Positions 17,448 through 25,647 of a stretch of DNA of 64,000 nucleotides are shown here, piece by piece. Below the pieces are notes generated by a model that was given only the letters and a program-made list of their open reading frames with translations, did no database searches and was not told where the DNA came from. Every line of letters starts with the position of its first letter. Positions within the stretch are counted from its first letter, which is position 1. Source of the stretch: Mesorhizobium carmichaelinearum (lineage in GTDB: Bacteria; Pseudomonadota; Alphaproteobacteria; Rhizobiales; Rhizobiaceae); NCBI RefSeq assembly GCF_900199455.1, contig NZ_FZQR01000001.1:558001-622000 (forward strand), given 5' to 3'. The position numbers and the translations under genes are program-made.

Positions 17448-18736
17448 GCACCGAAATCTCTCCTGCGCCGAAAAGCGGCGTTGCCGAAGAAGTCCAGCAG
17501 GGGCCGCGCGTTGCCGTCTCGGCGCTGGTCACCAATCTGCGCGAATACGGCCTGATCCTGGCGCTGATCGCCATCATGGTGTTCTTCCAGTTCACCACCT
17601 CCGGAACGCTGTTCAAGCCGGTGAACCTGAGCAATCTGGTGCAGCAGAACTCGTTCATCATCGTGATGGCGCTGGGCATGCTGCTGGTCATCGTCTCCGG
17701 CCATATCGACCTCAGCGTCGGCTCCGTCGCCGGCTTCATCGGCGCGCTGGCGGCGATGATGATGGTCATCTGGCCGCTCGGCCCCTTGAGCAATCCGCTG
17801 GTGGTGTCAATCGTTTGCCTGGTCATCGGTGGCGCAATCGGCGCGGGGCAAGGCTACTGGGTCGCCTACCATCGAATACCGAGCTTCATCGTCACGCTGG
17901 CTGGGATGCTGATCTTCCGCGGCATCTGCCAAGCGCTGCTCGGAGGCGGGTCTTCCGTGGGTCCGCTTCCGGACGGCTTCAAGGCGCTCAGTTCCGGCTT
18001 CATCCCGGATGTGATCGGCCCCTTGACGCTGGTCCCGCCGACGGTGAATGCCGCCGGCAAGACCATCGTCGGCAGCGGCCTGACGCTGCACATGACGACG
18101 ATCGTGCTCGGCCTCGTCGCCGTGCTCGCCTATGCCTATTTCGGGCTCAGGGCACGACGCACGCGCGAGCAGCATGGCTATCAGGCCGAGCCTTTCACGC
18201 TGTTCGTCATCAAGACCCTGGTGACCAGCGCGCTGGCGCTGTTCCTGGTCTACCAGTTCGCCAGCTACAAGGGCCTGCCGATCGTACTCATGGTGATGGG
18301 TGCGCTGATCGCGCTGTTCGTCTTCGTCACCAAACGCATGACGATTGGCCGCCGCATCTATGCGATGGGCGGCAATGCCAAGGCGGCGCAGCTGTCGGGC
18401 ATCAAGACCGAACGGCTGACCCTGATGGTGTTCGTCAACATGGGCGTGCTTTCAGCGCTTGGCGGCCTGATCATTGCAGCGCGGCTCGGACAGGCCGTAC
18501 CGGCGGCGGGCCTCGGCAGCGAGCTCGACGTCATCGCCGCCGTGTTCATCGGCGGCGCATCGGCCATGGGCGGCGTCGGCCAGGTGATCGGCGCAGTGGT
18601 CGGCGGCTTCATCATGGGCGTCATGAACAACGGCATGTCGATCATGGGCGTCAATGTCGACTGGCAGCAGGTCGTGAAGGGCCTGGTGCTGCTCGGCGCC
18701 GTGGTCTTCGACGTCTACAACAAGAACAAGGGCTGA
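17444..18736 (+). CDS. gguB: Sugar ABC transporter permease GguB
   Basis: This 430-residue inner-membrane permease of the CUT2 (BPD_transp_2) type has about ten to twelve transmembrane helices. It carries the conserved [22 protein letters not shown] region and the [17 protein letters not shown] coupling segment that contacts the ATPase. It overlaps gguA by 4 bp and forms the channel for sugars bound by ChvE. The length fits XylH/GguB proteins. A family-1 palindromic repeat lies 4 bp after the stop. Confidence 0.95.
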
Positions 18737-18739
18737 CAG

Positions 18740-18796
18740 GAGCAATTCCAGGAAAAGTGCATCGCGGTTTTCCCGCAGGAATTGCGTAGAAACAAA
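18740..18796 (+). repeat. Interspersed palindromic repeat (family 1, copy 2)
   Basis: This begins with GAGCAATTCCAGGAAAAGTG and ends with GGAATTGCGTAGAAAC. It is a shorter version of the copy at 15814, lacking the internal repeat. It lies in the 290-bp gap between gguB and gguC, which otherwise shows no gene. Confidence 0.75.
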
Positions 18797-19026
18797 ATAC
18801 TGGGAGCGGGTCGAACCGCTCCGGCGAGGCAACAAGGAAGGCATACGGGTCACATCGCGGCGCTGCCGGCAACCGACCGGCACGAAGAAGTTCCCTCAAG
18901 GAACCAGGCCCCGCGAGCGCAATCCGAACGGAGAATTTCACCCGTGGCATGGGCGACGTCCCGGCCGCGCTTGGGAAGGTTTGCCGCGGCGGCAGCCATG
19001 CCAAGGCACATGAGAGAGGACTGATC

Positions 19027-20019
19027 ATGCTGATCTCGCAGATTCTCGACGACGCCGAGACCATCCGTGTCGTTGCCCGCAATGGCGGCAAGACCCGGAT
19101 CATCAACGGCGCTCGCAGCGTCTACTCTCTGGCGATGGAGGCTGCCCGCACCGGCGTCGGCCTCGCCACCCTGATCGAACGCAAGGGGCTCGGCGAGGCG
19201 ATCGATCTCGATGCCGCCTACAAGAAGGGGCGGCTGTTGTCGCCGATCAATCACCCCGATCCTGCTCACCTGCACCTGACCGGTACCGGACTGACCCATC
19301 TCGGCTCGGCGGCGACGCGCGATTCCATGCACAAGAAGCTCAGCACCGATGGCGAGGAACAGCTCACCGATTCCATGAAGATGTTCCGTATGGGGCTGGA
19401 GGGCGGCAAACCCGCCAAAGGCCAGGTCGGCGTGCAGCCGGAATGGTTTTACAAGGGCAACGGCACGATGGCCGTGGCGCCGGGTGCCGCACTGCTGTCA
19501 CCGGCCTTCGCCAAGGACGCCGGTGAGGAACCCGAAATCGCCGGCATCTATGTCATCGGCGATGACGGCGCCCCCTTCCGCGTCGGCTTCACGCTGTCGA
19601 ACGAATTTTCCGACCATGTGACCGAGCGCGTGAACTATCTCTTCCTCGCCCATTCCAAGCTGCGCAACGCCTCGTTCGGGCCGGAGATCCTGATCGGCGA
19701 CCTGCCCTCCGACATCCGCGGCACCTCGCGCATCGTGCGCGACGGCAACACGCTGTGGGAAAAGCCGTTCCTGTCGGGCGAAGCGAACATGTCGCACACC
19801 ATCGCCAATCTCGAACACCATCACTTCAAATATTCGGCGTTCCGCCAGCCGGGCGACGTGCATGTGCATATGTTCGGCACCGCGACGCTGTCCTTCGCCG
19901 ACGGCGTCAAGACCGAGGCCGGCGATGTGTTCGAGATCGAGGCCGGGGATTTCGGCCTGCCGCTGCGCAACCCGCTCGAGATCGAAAAGCCGGTGAAGGT
20001 GGCGGTGAAGGCGCTGTGA
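19027..20019 (+). CDS. gguC: GguC-family protein (AraD1-like, FAH fold)
   Basis: This 330-residue cytoplasmic protein starts MLISQILDDAETIRVVARNGG. It has the fumarylacetoacetate-hydrolase-type fold signs in HLTGTGLTHLGSAATRD, PEWFYKGNGT and the metal-site-like GEEPEIAGIYVIGDDG and GPEILIGDLP. It closes the chvE-gguAB locus, as in Agrobacterium. AraD1-type members of this fold act in non-phosphorylated sugar-acid breakdown (2-keto-3-deoxy-arabinonate or galactarate-type intermediates). Whether this protein is the hydratase or a lyase is not settled by sequence alone. The ribosome site AGAGGA precedes the ATG. Confidence 0.85.
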   Translation: MLISQILDDAETIRVVARNGGKTRIINGARSVYSLAMEAARTGVGLATLIERKGLGEAIDLDAAYKKGRLLSPINHPDPAHLHLTGTGLTHLGSAATRDSMHKKLSTDGEEQLTDSMKMFRMGLEGGKPAKGQVGVQPEWFYKGNGTMAVAPGAALLSPAFAKDAGEEPEIAGIYVIGDDGAPFRVGFTLSNEFSDHVTERVNYLFLAHSKLRNASFGPEILIGDLPSDIRGTSRIVRDGNTLWEKPFLSGEANMSHTIANLEHHHFKYSAFRQPGDVHVHMFGTATLSFADGVKTEAGDVFEIEAGDFGLPLRNPLEIEKPVKVAVKAL

Positions 20020-20026
20020 GAGCGTG

Positions 20027-20056
20027 ATCTCCCCCCACGAGGAGGGAGATTGGCAG
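20027..20056. repeat. Short palindromic intergenic repeat
   Basis: A CTCCCCCC...GAGGGAGA inverted repeat sits between the converging gguC and amino-acid binding protein genes. It resembles common mesorhizobial intergenic palindromes and could end transcription in both directions. Confidence 0.4.
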
Positions 20057-20066
20057 CTTCAACGTC

Positions 20067-20840
20067 TCAATAAATATCGAAGTCGAAATACTTGGCCTGG
20101 ATCTTCTTGTAGGTGCCGTCGGCGACGATCGCGTCTATGGCCGCGTTGAGCTTGTCGCGCAGGGCAGTGTCGTCGAGGCGGACGGCGATGCCGGCTTGCG
20201 TCTCGGTGCCCTTTACGTCGCCGATCAGCTTGCAGCAGCCGTCGCTTGCCTTCTTCAGCCAGTCCACCAGCACGAACTTGTCCGAGATCACGGCATCAAG
20301 CCGGCCGTTGGTGAGGTCGGTGATCGCCTCTTCCTGGGTTGGGTAGAGTTTTGCCTCCGCACCTGCCTTGCCATAGGTGTTCTGGGCATAGTCGGCCTGC
20401 GTGGTCGAAGCCTGGGCGCCGACTGTCTTGCCGGCAAGGGCCGCCGGTTCGGTGGAGGTCAGCTCGCTGTCCTTCGGCGCCACCAGAGCGAGCGGCGTGG
20501 TGTAGTATTTGTTGGTGAAGGCGACCTGCTTCTTGCGCTCTTCAGTGATGCTCATCGAGGCGATGATGGCATCGAATTTCTTGGCCTGCAGGGCGGGAAT
20601 GATGCCGTCCCAGTCCTGGGTGACGATCTCGCACTCGACCTTCATCTGCGCGCACAGCGCATTGGCGATGTCGATATCGAAACCGACAACCTTGCCGTCC
20701 GAGGTGATGGTGTTGAACGGCGGATAGGCGCCCTCGGTGCCGATTTTCAATTTCTCGGCGGCCTGCGCCGACAGAGAACCGGCGGCCATCGCCAACATGG
20801 CAGCGCCTGCCGCCGACAGGATCCATTTTGAAATCTGCAT
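20067..20840 (-). CDS. Amino-acid ABC transporter substrate-binding protein (family 3)
   Basis: This 257-residue periplasmic protein has a signal peptide cleaved near AQA (residue 27). The family 3 binding fold follows: LKIGTEGAYPPFN, GFDIDIANALC, QDWDGIIPALQAKKFDAIIASMSIT. This is the lysine/arginine/ornithine or histidine type, where an Arg and Asp pair binds the amino-acid backbone. A CC pair (GCCKLIG) occurs in the second lobe. No permease or ATPase gene is adjacent, so it is an orphan that must work with a transporter elsewhere. The start has AGGGGAACGAG just upstream. Confidence 0.9.
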   Translation of the reverse strand: MQISKWILSAAGAAMLAMAAGSLSAQAAEKLKIGTEGAYPPFNTITSDGKVVGFDIDIANALCAQMKVECEIVTQDWDGIIPALQAKKFDAIIASMSITEERKKQVAFTNKYYTTPLALVAPKDSELTSTEPAALAGKTVGAQASTTQADYAQNTYGKAGAEAKLYPTQEEAITDLTNGRLDAVISDKFVLVDWLKKASDGCCKLIGDVKGTETQAGIAVRLDDTALRDKLNAAIDAIVADGTYKKIQAKYFDFDIY

Positions 20841-20939
20841 TTTCTCGTTCCCCTTGAGCGCCGCATCGCTGCGACCGACAAGTCAGCCAAGCATGATGTG
20901 CCGGCACAGGCAAGTATTTTGCCTGGCGGCAGTCGAGGC

Positions 20940-22034
20940 TTAGCGCGCGGCGCGGAAATGCTTGGAGAGCTTCAGGCCCTGCGCCTGGTAGTTGGAGCCG
21001 AGATCGGTGCCGTAGAGCGCCTGCGGCCGCTTCAGCATGTGCTCGTAGACCAGCCGGCCGACGATCTGGCCATGGTCGAGGATGAACGGCACTTCGTGGC
21101 TGCGTACTTCAAGCACCGCCCGGCTGCCGGTGCCGCCTGATGCCGAATGGCCGAAGCCCGGGTCGAAGAAGCCGGCATAGTGGACGCGGAATTCGCCGAC
21201 CAGCGGATCGAAGGGCGTCATCTCGGCGGCATAGAGCGGCGGCACATGCACCGCTTCCTGGCTGACGAGGATGTAGAATTCATCGGGATCGAGCACCAGT
21301 TCGCCGGCGCCGCTCTTGCGGATCGGTTCCCAGAAATCGACGACATCCTGCGCCGCGCGCTTGTCGACATCGACGAGGCCGGTGTGATGTTTGCCGCGAT
21401 AGCCGACCAGCCCGTCCTTGTCGCCATTGAGATCGATCGACAGCGCGATGCCGCCGCCCGAAATATTCGGCGGTTCGGTGGCGACCAGCATCTGCGCGCG
21501 ATGCAAGTCGTGCAGTTCGGCTTCCGAGAGCAGCGCATTGCCGGTGCGGAAGCGGATCTGCGACAGCCGCGAACCGGTGCGCACGACGATCGGGAAGGTG
21601 CGCGGGCTGACTTCCAGATAGAGCGGACCGTTGTAGCCGGCGGCGATCTTGTCGAACTCATGGCCACGGTCGGTCATGACACGGGTGAAGATGTCGAGCC
21701 GTCCGGTCGAGCTCTTCGGATTGGCGGAAGCGGAAATCTCGACCGGCAATGCCAGGCTTTCGAGCAGCGGCACGATGTAGACGCAGCCGGTCTCCAGCAC
21801 CGCGCCTTCGGCCAGATTGATCTCGTGCAGCTTCAGCCTGTCGAGCTTTTCCGAAACCTTGTGGTTGGGGCCCGGCAGGAAGGAGGCGCGCACCCGCCAG
21901 GCCTTGTCGCCGAGCCTGAGATCGAGGCTCGCCGGCTGGATCTGGTCGGCATCGAGCGCGCGCGGCGACTTCAGCGCGCCGGACTGGAACAGCGCCGCAA
22001 TGTCCTGATCGGGAAGAATGCCTGTCTGCCGCAA
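20940..22034 (-). CDS. dcd: 2'-deoxycytidine 5'-triphosphate deaminase (long form)
   Basis: This 364-residue enzyme deaminates dCTP to dUTP, supplying dUMP for thymidylate synthesis. It carries a trimeric dUTPase/DCD fold duplicated in one chain, as in the alphaproteobacterial long form. Visible motifs are ALDADQIQPASLDLRLG near the start, ANPKSSTGRLDIFTRVMTDRG, and GYNGPLYLEVSPRTFPIVV. The start is TTG at 22034. A strong TAAGGAG lies seven bases upstream of it, whereas an ATG at 22091 has no ribosome site and adds non-conserved residues. The gene is divergent from the SAM-II/metZ unit. Confidence 0.9.
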   Translation of the reverse strand: MRQTGILPDQDIAALFQSGALKSPRALDADQIQPASLDLRLGDKAWRVRASFLPGPNHKVSEKLDRLKLHEINLAEGAVLETGCVYIVPLLESLALPVEISASANPKSSTGRLDIFTRVMTDRGHEFDKIAAGYNGPLYLEVSPRTFPIVVRTGSRLSQIRFRTGNALLSEAELHDLHRAQMLVATEPPNISGGGIALSIDLNGDKDGLVGYRGKHHTGLVDVDKRAAQDVVDFWEPIRKSGAGELVLDPDEFYILVSQEAVHVPPLYAAEMTPFDPLVGEFRVHYAGFFDPGFGHSASGGTGSRAVLEVRSHEVPFILDHGQIVGRLVYEHMLKRPQALYGTDLGSNYQAQGLKLSKHFRAAR

Positions 22035-22082
22035 GGCTCCGCTCCTTAGCCGCTGGTACAAACCTCTTAATGAAGCCGGCAA

Positions 22083-22111
22083 TTGACGCAAGCGTGGTAC
22101 GGGTCTAAAGG
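22083..22111 (+). promoter_or_regulatory. Putative sigma-70 promoter for the SAM-II/metZ transcript
   Basis: TTGACG (22083-22088), a 17-bp spacer and TAAAGG (22106-22111) would start transcription near 22118, right at the 5' edge of the riboswitch. The -35 is near consensus; the -10 is weak, as is common in alphaproteobacteria. Confidence 0.6.
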
Positions 22112-22119
22112 GTCGTTAT

Positions 22120-22174
22120 CCCGTGGTGATTTGGCCGGTCGGCTTGCAGCCACGTTAAACAAGTCGCTAAAGGA
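22120..22174 (+). ncRNA. SAM-II riboswitch
   Basis: The element matches the SAM-II (metA) aptamer: stem 1 CGTGG (22122-22126) with CCACG (22150-22154), the TGATTT loop right after the first strand, and the conserved CGTTAAA...CGCTAAAGG 3' tail that forms the pseudoknot. It lies 72 bp before metZ, a standard SAM-II target. Binding of S-adenosylmethionine should lower metZ expression. Confidence 0.9.
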
Positions 22175-22179
22175 CCGTT

Positions 22180-22228
22180 GGCCGCGAGGCCGTATGGACC
22201 GGTTGCGACTTTCGCGGCCGGTTTTTTT
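22180..22228 (+). terminator. Terminator-like hairpin between SAM-II and metZ
   Basis: GGCCGCGA (22180-22187) pairs with TCGCGGCC (22212-22219), followed by GG and seven Ts. It ends 18 bp before the metZ ATG. It could give transcriptional attenuation downstream of the aptamer. Confidence 0.7.
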
Positions 22229-22246
22229 GTGTCTGGAACAAAAGCG

Positions 22247-23437
22247 ATGAGCAGCAAGAAGCGCAACTGGAAGCCTCAGACAGCCCTCGTGCACAGCGGA
22301 ACCCTGCGTTCCGGCTTCGGCGAGACCTCCGAGGCGATGTACCTGACCCAGGGCTATGTCTATCAGACGGCCCAGGCCGCCGAAGCCCGTTTCAAGGGTG
22401 AGGAACCCGGCTTCATCTATTCGCGCTACGCCAATCCGACCGTCGACATGTTCGAAAAGCGCATGTGCGCGCTGGAAGGCGCCGAAGACGCACGCGCCAC
22501 GGCATCGGGCATGGCGGCAGTGACGGCGGCGCTGCTGTGCAGCGTCAAGGCCGGTGATCACATCGTGGCGGCGCGCGCTTTGTTCGGCTCCTGCCGCTGG
22601 GTGGTCGAAACGCTGGCGCCTCGCTACGGCATCGAGGCGACGCTGGTCGACGGCACCGACATCACCAACTGGGAAAAGGCGGTCAGGCCAAACACAAAAC
22701 TGTTCTTCCTGGAAAGCCCGACCAACCCGACGCTGGAAGTGGTCGACATCGCCGCTGTCGCTTCGCTGGCCAACTCGATCGGTGCGCGGCTTGTCGTCGA
22801 CAATGTCTTCGCCACCCCTTTGCAGCAGAAGCCGTTGCAGCTTGGCGCGCATATCGTCGTCTATTCGGCGACCAAGCACATCGATGGCCAGGGCCGCTGT
22901 CTCGGCGGCGTCATCCTGTCGGACAAGAAGTGGATCGACGAGAATTTGCACGACTATTTCCGCCACACCGGCCCCAGCCTGTCGCCCTTCAACGCCTGGA
23001 CTCTGCTGAAAGGCCTGGAGACGCTGCCGCTGCGCGTACGCCAGCAGACGGAGAGCGCCGGAAAGATCGCCGACTTCCTCGCCGAGCAGCCGCAGATCGC
23101 CCGCGTCATCTATCCCGGCCGCGCCGACCATCCGCAGGCCGAGATCGTCAAGAAGCAGATGTCGGGCGGCTCGACACTGATCTGCCTCGACGTCAAGGGC
23201 GGCAAGCAGGCGGCCTTCGCGCTGCAGAACGCGCTCGACATCGTGCTGATCTCGAACAACCTTGGCGATGCCAAGAGCCTGATCACCCATCCGGCGACGA
23301 CCACGCACAAGAATTTGAGCGACGAGGCACGCGCCGAACTCGGCATCGGGCCAGGTACGCTCAGACTGTCGGTTGGTCTGGAGGACACCGACGATCTGCT
23401 GGAGGATATCGCGCAGGCGCTGAAGGCGGCTAAATAG
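22247..23437 (+). CDS. metZ: O-succinylhomoserine sulfhydrylase
   Basis: This 396-residue PLP enzyme of the Cys/Met metabolism family makes homocysteine directly from O-succinylhomoserine and sulfide in the cytoplasm. Motifs seen are YSRYANPTVDMFEKRM, the PLP phosphate-binding ATASGMAAV, the FFLESPTNPTLEVVDI segment and YSATKHIDGQGRCLGG with the Schiff-base lysine K210. The GQGRCLGG context is typical of MetZ rather than MetB. Expression is expected to be repressed by SAM through the SAM-II element upstream. The ATG at 22247 gives the usual family length. Confidence 0.95.
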   Translation: MSSKKRNWKPQTALVHSGTLRSGFGETSEAMYLTQGYVYQTAQAAEARFKGEEPGFIYSRYANPTVDMFEKRMCALEGAEDARATASGMAAVTAALLCSVKAGDHIVAARALFGSCRWVVETLAPRYGIEATLVDGTDITNWEKAVRPNTKLFFLESPTNPTLEVVDIAAVASLANSIGARLVVDNVFATPLQQKPLQLGAHIVVYSATKHIDGQGRCLGGVILSDKKWIDENLHDYFRHTGPSLSPFNAWTLLKGLETLPLRVRQQTESAGKIADFLAEQPQIARVIYPGRADHPQAEIVKKQMSGGSTLICLDVKGGKQAAFALQNALDIVLISNNLGDAKSLITHPATTTHKNLSDEARAELGIGPGTLRLSVGLEDTDDLLEDIAQALKAAK

Positions 23438-23461
23438 CGGAAAGCGGCTAGCTGGAGTTAC

Positions 23462-23668
23462 TTACAGCTGCCTTGCATAGCGCCGCTTCAATACGAGACT
23501 GTCCAGAGGCTGGGCATCCGGATCTGAAAGTGCGGCAGCGGTGATCGCTGCATCTTCTTCGTCGGTTATCGCGGCGAGCGTCTTTCTGGCGAGCGCCAAT
23601 GCATCAGCGCGCGACCGCTTTGGCGGCGCGGCCTTGCAGCGCGCCGTCGTCCTGATGGTTTTCGACAT
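23462..23668 (-). CDS. Small hypothetical protein (BrnA-antitoxin-like segment)
   Basis: This 68-residue basic protein contains the segment ITDEEDAAITAAALSDPDAQPL. It resembles the acidic N-terminal segment of BrnA-type antitoxins and many short rhizobial proteins. The BrnA C-terminal DNA-binding part is missing and no BrnT toxin gene is adjacent, so a toxin-antitoxin role is not supported. It may be a free-standing small regulator or a decayed gene. It lies in a 279-bp gap between metZ and the glycosyltransferase gene. Confidence 0.5.
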   Translation of the reverse strand: MSKTIRTTARCKAAPPKRSRADALALARKTLAAITDEEDAAITAAALSDPDAQPLDSLVLKRRYARQL

Positions 23669-23716
23669 GGTTCGTACTACGACAATTCGTCGTGGAATGA
23701 AACCGAGCCGCAGGCG

Positions 23717-24868
23717 TCACGCGCGCGACGGCGTCTCTTCCAGTTCGGCCGCTTTGGTGCCGATGGTCATTGCATTGCCGCGCCAGTCGACGGCGCCGCC
23801 GAGCCAGCCGCGTGCCCACATGGTAGGAAGCATCAAGTCCCGCGCAATCATCGCCGCGACCATGCGCGGCGACAGGTGCCATCCCTTGGACCAGGCCAGG
23901 GCACATTCCGGGAGATAGAAGGCCGCCATCACGGCGATGGCGGTCAGCGGCAGGCTGAAGCCGGCGCCTGCCGCCGCAACCAGCGCAAGCGCCAGCGGCA
24001 CCACCGCGCCGGTCAGGATTTCAGGCGCGAAGAACAGCGGAAAGGTGACGCGGCGCAGGCGCGCCCAGCGGGCCTGACGCGACCAGATCTCGCCAAGCCT
24101 GCGCCGGCCGAGCGGCTGCTCGAAGGGCGCAGCGACGAGATTGACGCGCAGGCCGAGGCTGTTCACCAGCTTGGTCGCGGCCGCGTCCTCGGCGATTTCG
24201 GCGGCCAGCGCGCGGATGCCGCCATTGGCATCCAGCATCGGCTTGTTCCACAGCATGCTCTTGCCCTGGGCAAAGCCAAGGCCGAGCGCCTCGCCGGCAT
24301 ACTGCCAGCGGGCCTGCAGCGTGTTGAGGAAGGCGCATTCGACCTCCGCCCAGAAGCCGTCCGGCCGTGAGCCGATCGGCGTCGAGCAGACAAGGCCAGT
24401 ATCCGTCCGCCACGCCGCCATCAGATGCTGGATGTAGTCCTTCGGCATCAGCACGTTGGAGTCAGCCAGGACGACCCAGTTGTGCCGCGCGGCTTCCCAG
24501 CCCTTGACGCAATTGTTGAGCTTGGGATTGGCGCTGACGCGGTCGTCACCGATCAACAGCCGGGCCGGCACTTTTGGAAAGCGGCCAATGGCGGCGCGGA
24601 TCAACTTGACCACCGGATCGTCGGCATGGGCGACGCAGAAGATCAGCTCGTAGCGCGGCCAGTCGAGCGAGAAGGCGCGCTCCAGCGTCTCCTGCGTGAA
24701 CGGTTCGACGCCGCGCGACGGCACGACAATCGACACCGGCGGCGATTTGCCGGCTGGCCGTGCGATCGTGGTGCGCCGTTTCAGCTGTGAAGCGGCGAGC
24801 AAAATGCTGGCAGAGTTTGAAAGGATAAGAGCAGTCGAAAGCGAGGCGGCTATAAGAGTGGGTTCCAT
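23717..24868 (-). CDS. Ceramide-glucosyltransferase-like (GT21) membrane glycosyltransferase
   Basis: This 383-residue enzyme has an N-terminal transmembrane anchor (about 5-27), a GT-A domain opening with VSIVVPSRGVE, and the motifs of GT21 enzymes: NPKLNNCVKGW, the D-x-D-like VLADSNVLM, AEDAAATK and the processivity/acceptor motif RQARWARLRR. C-terminal helices follow. Bacterial GT21 members make glycosylceramides or processively glycosylate diacylglycerol, for example to replace phospholipids under phosphate limitation in Agrobacterium and Mesorhizobium. That role is plausible but the lipid acceptor is not proved here. Confidence 0.85.
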   Translation of the reverse strand: MEPTLIAASLSTALILSNSASILLAASQLKRRTTIARPAGKSPPVSIVVPSRGVEPFTQETLERAFSLDWPRYELIFCVAHADDPVVKLIRAAIGRFPKVPARLLIGDDRVSANPKLNNCVKGWEAARHNWVVLADSNVLMPKDYIQHLMAAWRTDTGLVCSTPIGSRPDGFWAEVECAFLNTLQARWQYAGEALGLGFAQGKSMLWNKPMLDANGGIRALAAEIAEDAAATKLVNSLGLRVNLVAAPFEQPLGRRRLGEIWSRQARWARLRRVTFPLFFAPEILTGAVVPLALALVAAAGAGFSLPLTAIAVMAAFYLPECALAWSKGWHLSPRMVAAMIARDLMLPTMWARGWLGGAVDWRGNAMTIGTKAAELEETPSRA

Positions 24869-25075
24869 CGAGATCCGGTCACTCCAGAAAAGACGGCCTG
24901 CGTATGGCCGTTTTCAACAGTTCGACAGAGCGCCGAGTCGCCCGGTTGGTGCACACCATCATTGTCATGTGTCACTTAAATGACATTCTTTGCCGGCACC
25001 TGCCTTTCAAGACCAGGCGCGACAAGACGCGCACGTTGACCTGCTCGCCGGGAGCGCCGAAAGGTTCTGTTTGTT

Positions 25076-25145
25076 GAGCATGATCTCTGGAAAAACGGAA
25101 ACCCGTTTGTCCGAGAAAACCGGTCCCACTTTTCGGGATCATGCT
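25076..25145. repeat. Interspersed palindromic repeat (family 2)
   Basis: The ends GAGCATGATC and GATCATGCT are inverted copies. The interior holds ACGGAAACCCGTTT and GAAAACCGGTCCCACTTTTCGGG. This is the familiar rhizobial element seen in reverse as ATGATCCCGAAAAGTGGGA. It occupies part of the 299-bp gap upstream of apaG and supplies a spurious ATG at 25141. Confidence 0.75.
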
Positions 25146-25167
25146 TGAGATTGTTTTGGAGCCGCTT

Positions 25168-25560
25168 ATGTACCGCGCCGTCACGCGCAACATCGAAGTG
25201 CAGGTCAGGCCGTTCTACCTCGAGGACCGCTCGGATCCTTCCGAGAACCGCTATGTCTGGGGCTATCAGATAACGATCGACAACCAATCGGACGAATTCG
25301 TGCAGCTTCTGTCGCGCTATTGGCACATCACCGACGGTGCCGGCCGGGTCGAGGAAGTGCGCGGCCCGGGCGTCGTCGGCGACCAGCCCGAGCTTAATCC
25401 CGGCGACAGCTATCAATATACGTCCGGCTGCCCGCTCTCGACCCCGTCGGGCATCATGGTCGGGCACTACACGATGCGCAACAAACGAGGCGAGACTTTT
25501 GATATCGCCATCCCGGCGTTTTCGCTGGATCTGCCGGGGACCAGGCGGACGGTGAACTGA
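25168..25560 (+). CDS. apaG: ApaG / Co2+-Mg2+ efflux-associated protein
   Basis: This 130-residue protein consists entirely of an ApaG domain, a fibronectin-III-like beta sandwich. It is seen in [48 protein letters not shown] (given here as separate strands), the glycine-rich [19 protein letters not shown] and the GIMVGHYTM segment. The name derives from an old link to cation sensitivity; its biochemical function is still uncertain. ATG at 25168 with TTGGAG upstream is preferred over one inside the upstream repeat. It converges on hslO. Confidence 0.92.
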   Translation: MYRAVTRNIEVQVRPFYLEDRSDPSENRYVWGYQITIDNQSDEFVQLLSRYWHITDGAGRVEEVRGPGVVGDQPELNPGDSYQYTSGCPLSTPSGIMVGHYTMRNKRGETFDIAIPAFSLDLPGTRRTVN

Positions 25561-25589
25561 GCGGGCAGTAGTCGCGGAAAGTTCGCGCT

Positions 25590-25640
25590 GCCCCTCATCC
25601 GCCCTTCGGGCACCTTCTCCCCGTAGAACGGGGAGAAGGA
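25590..25640. repeat. Mesorhizobial intergenic palindrome between apaG and hslO
   Basis: CCCCTCATCCGCCCTTCGGGCA is followed by CCTTCTCCCCG and its inverse CGGGGAGAAGG around a TAGAA loop (25613-25639). It lies between converging stops, so it can also act as a bidirectional terminator. Confidence 0.65.
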
Positions 25641-25647
25641 AGAGAGT

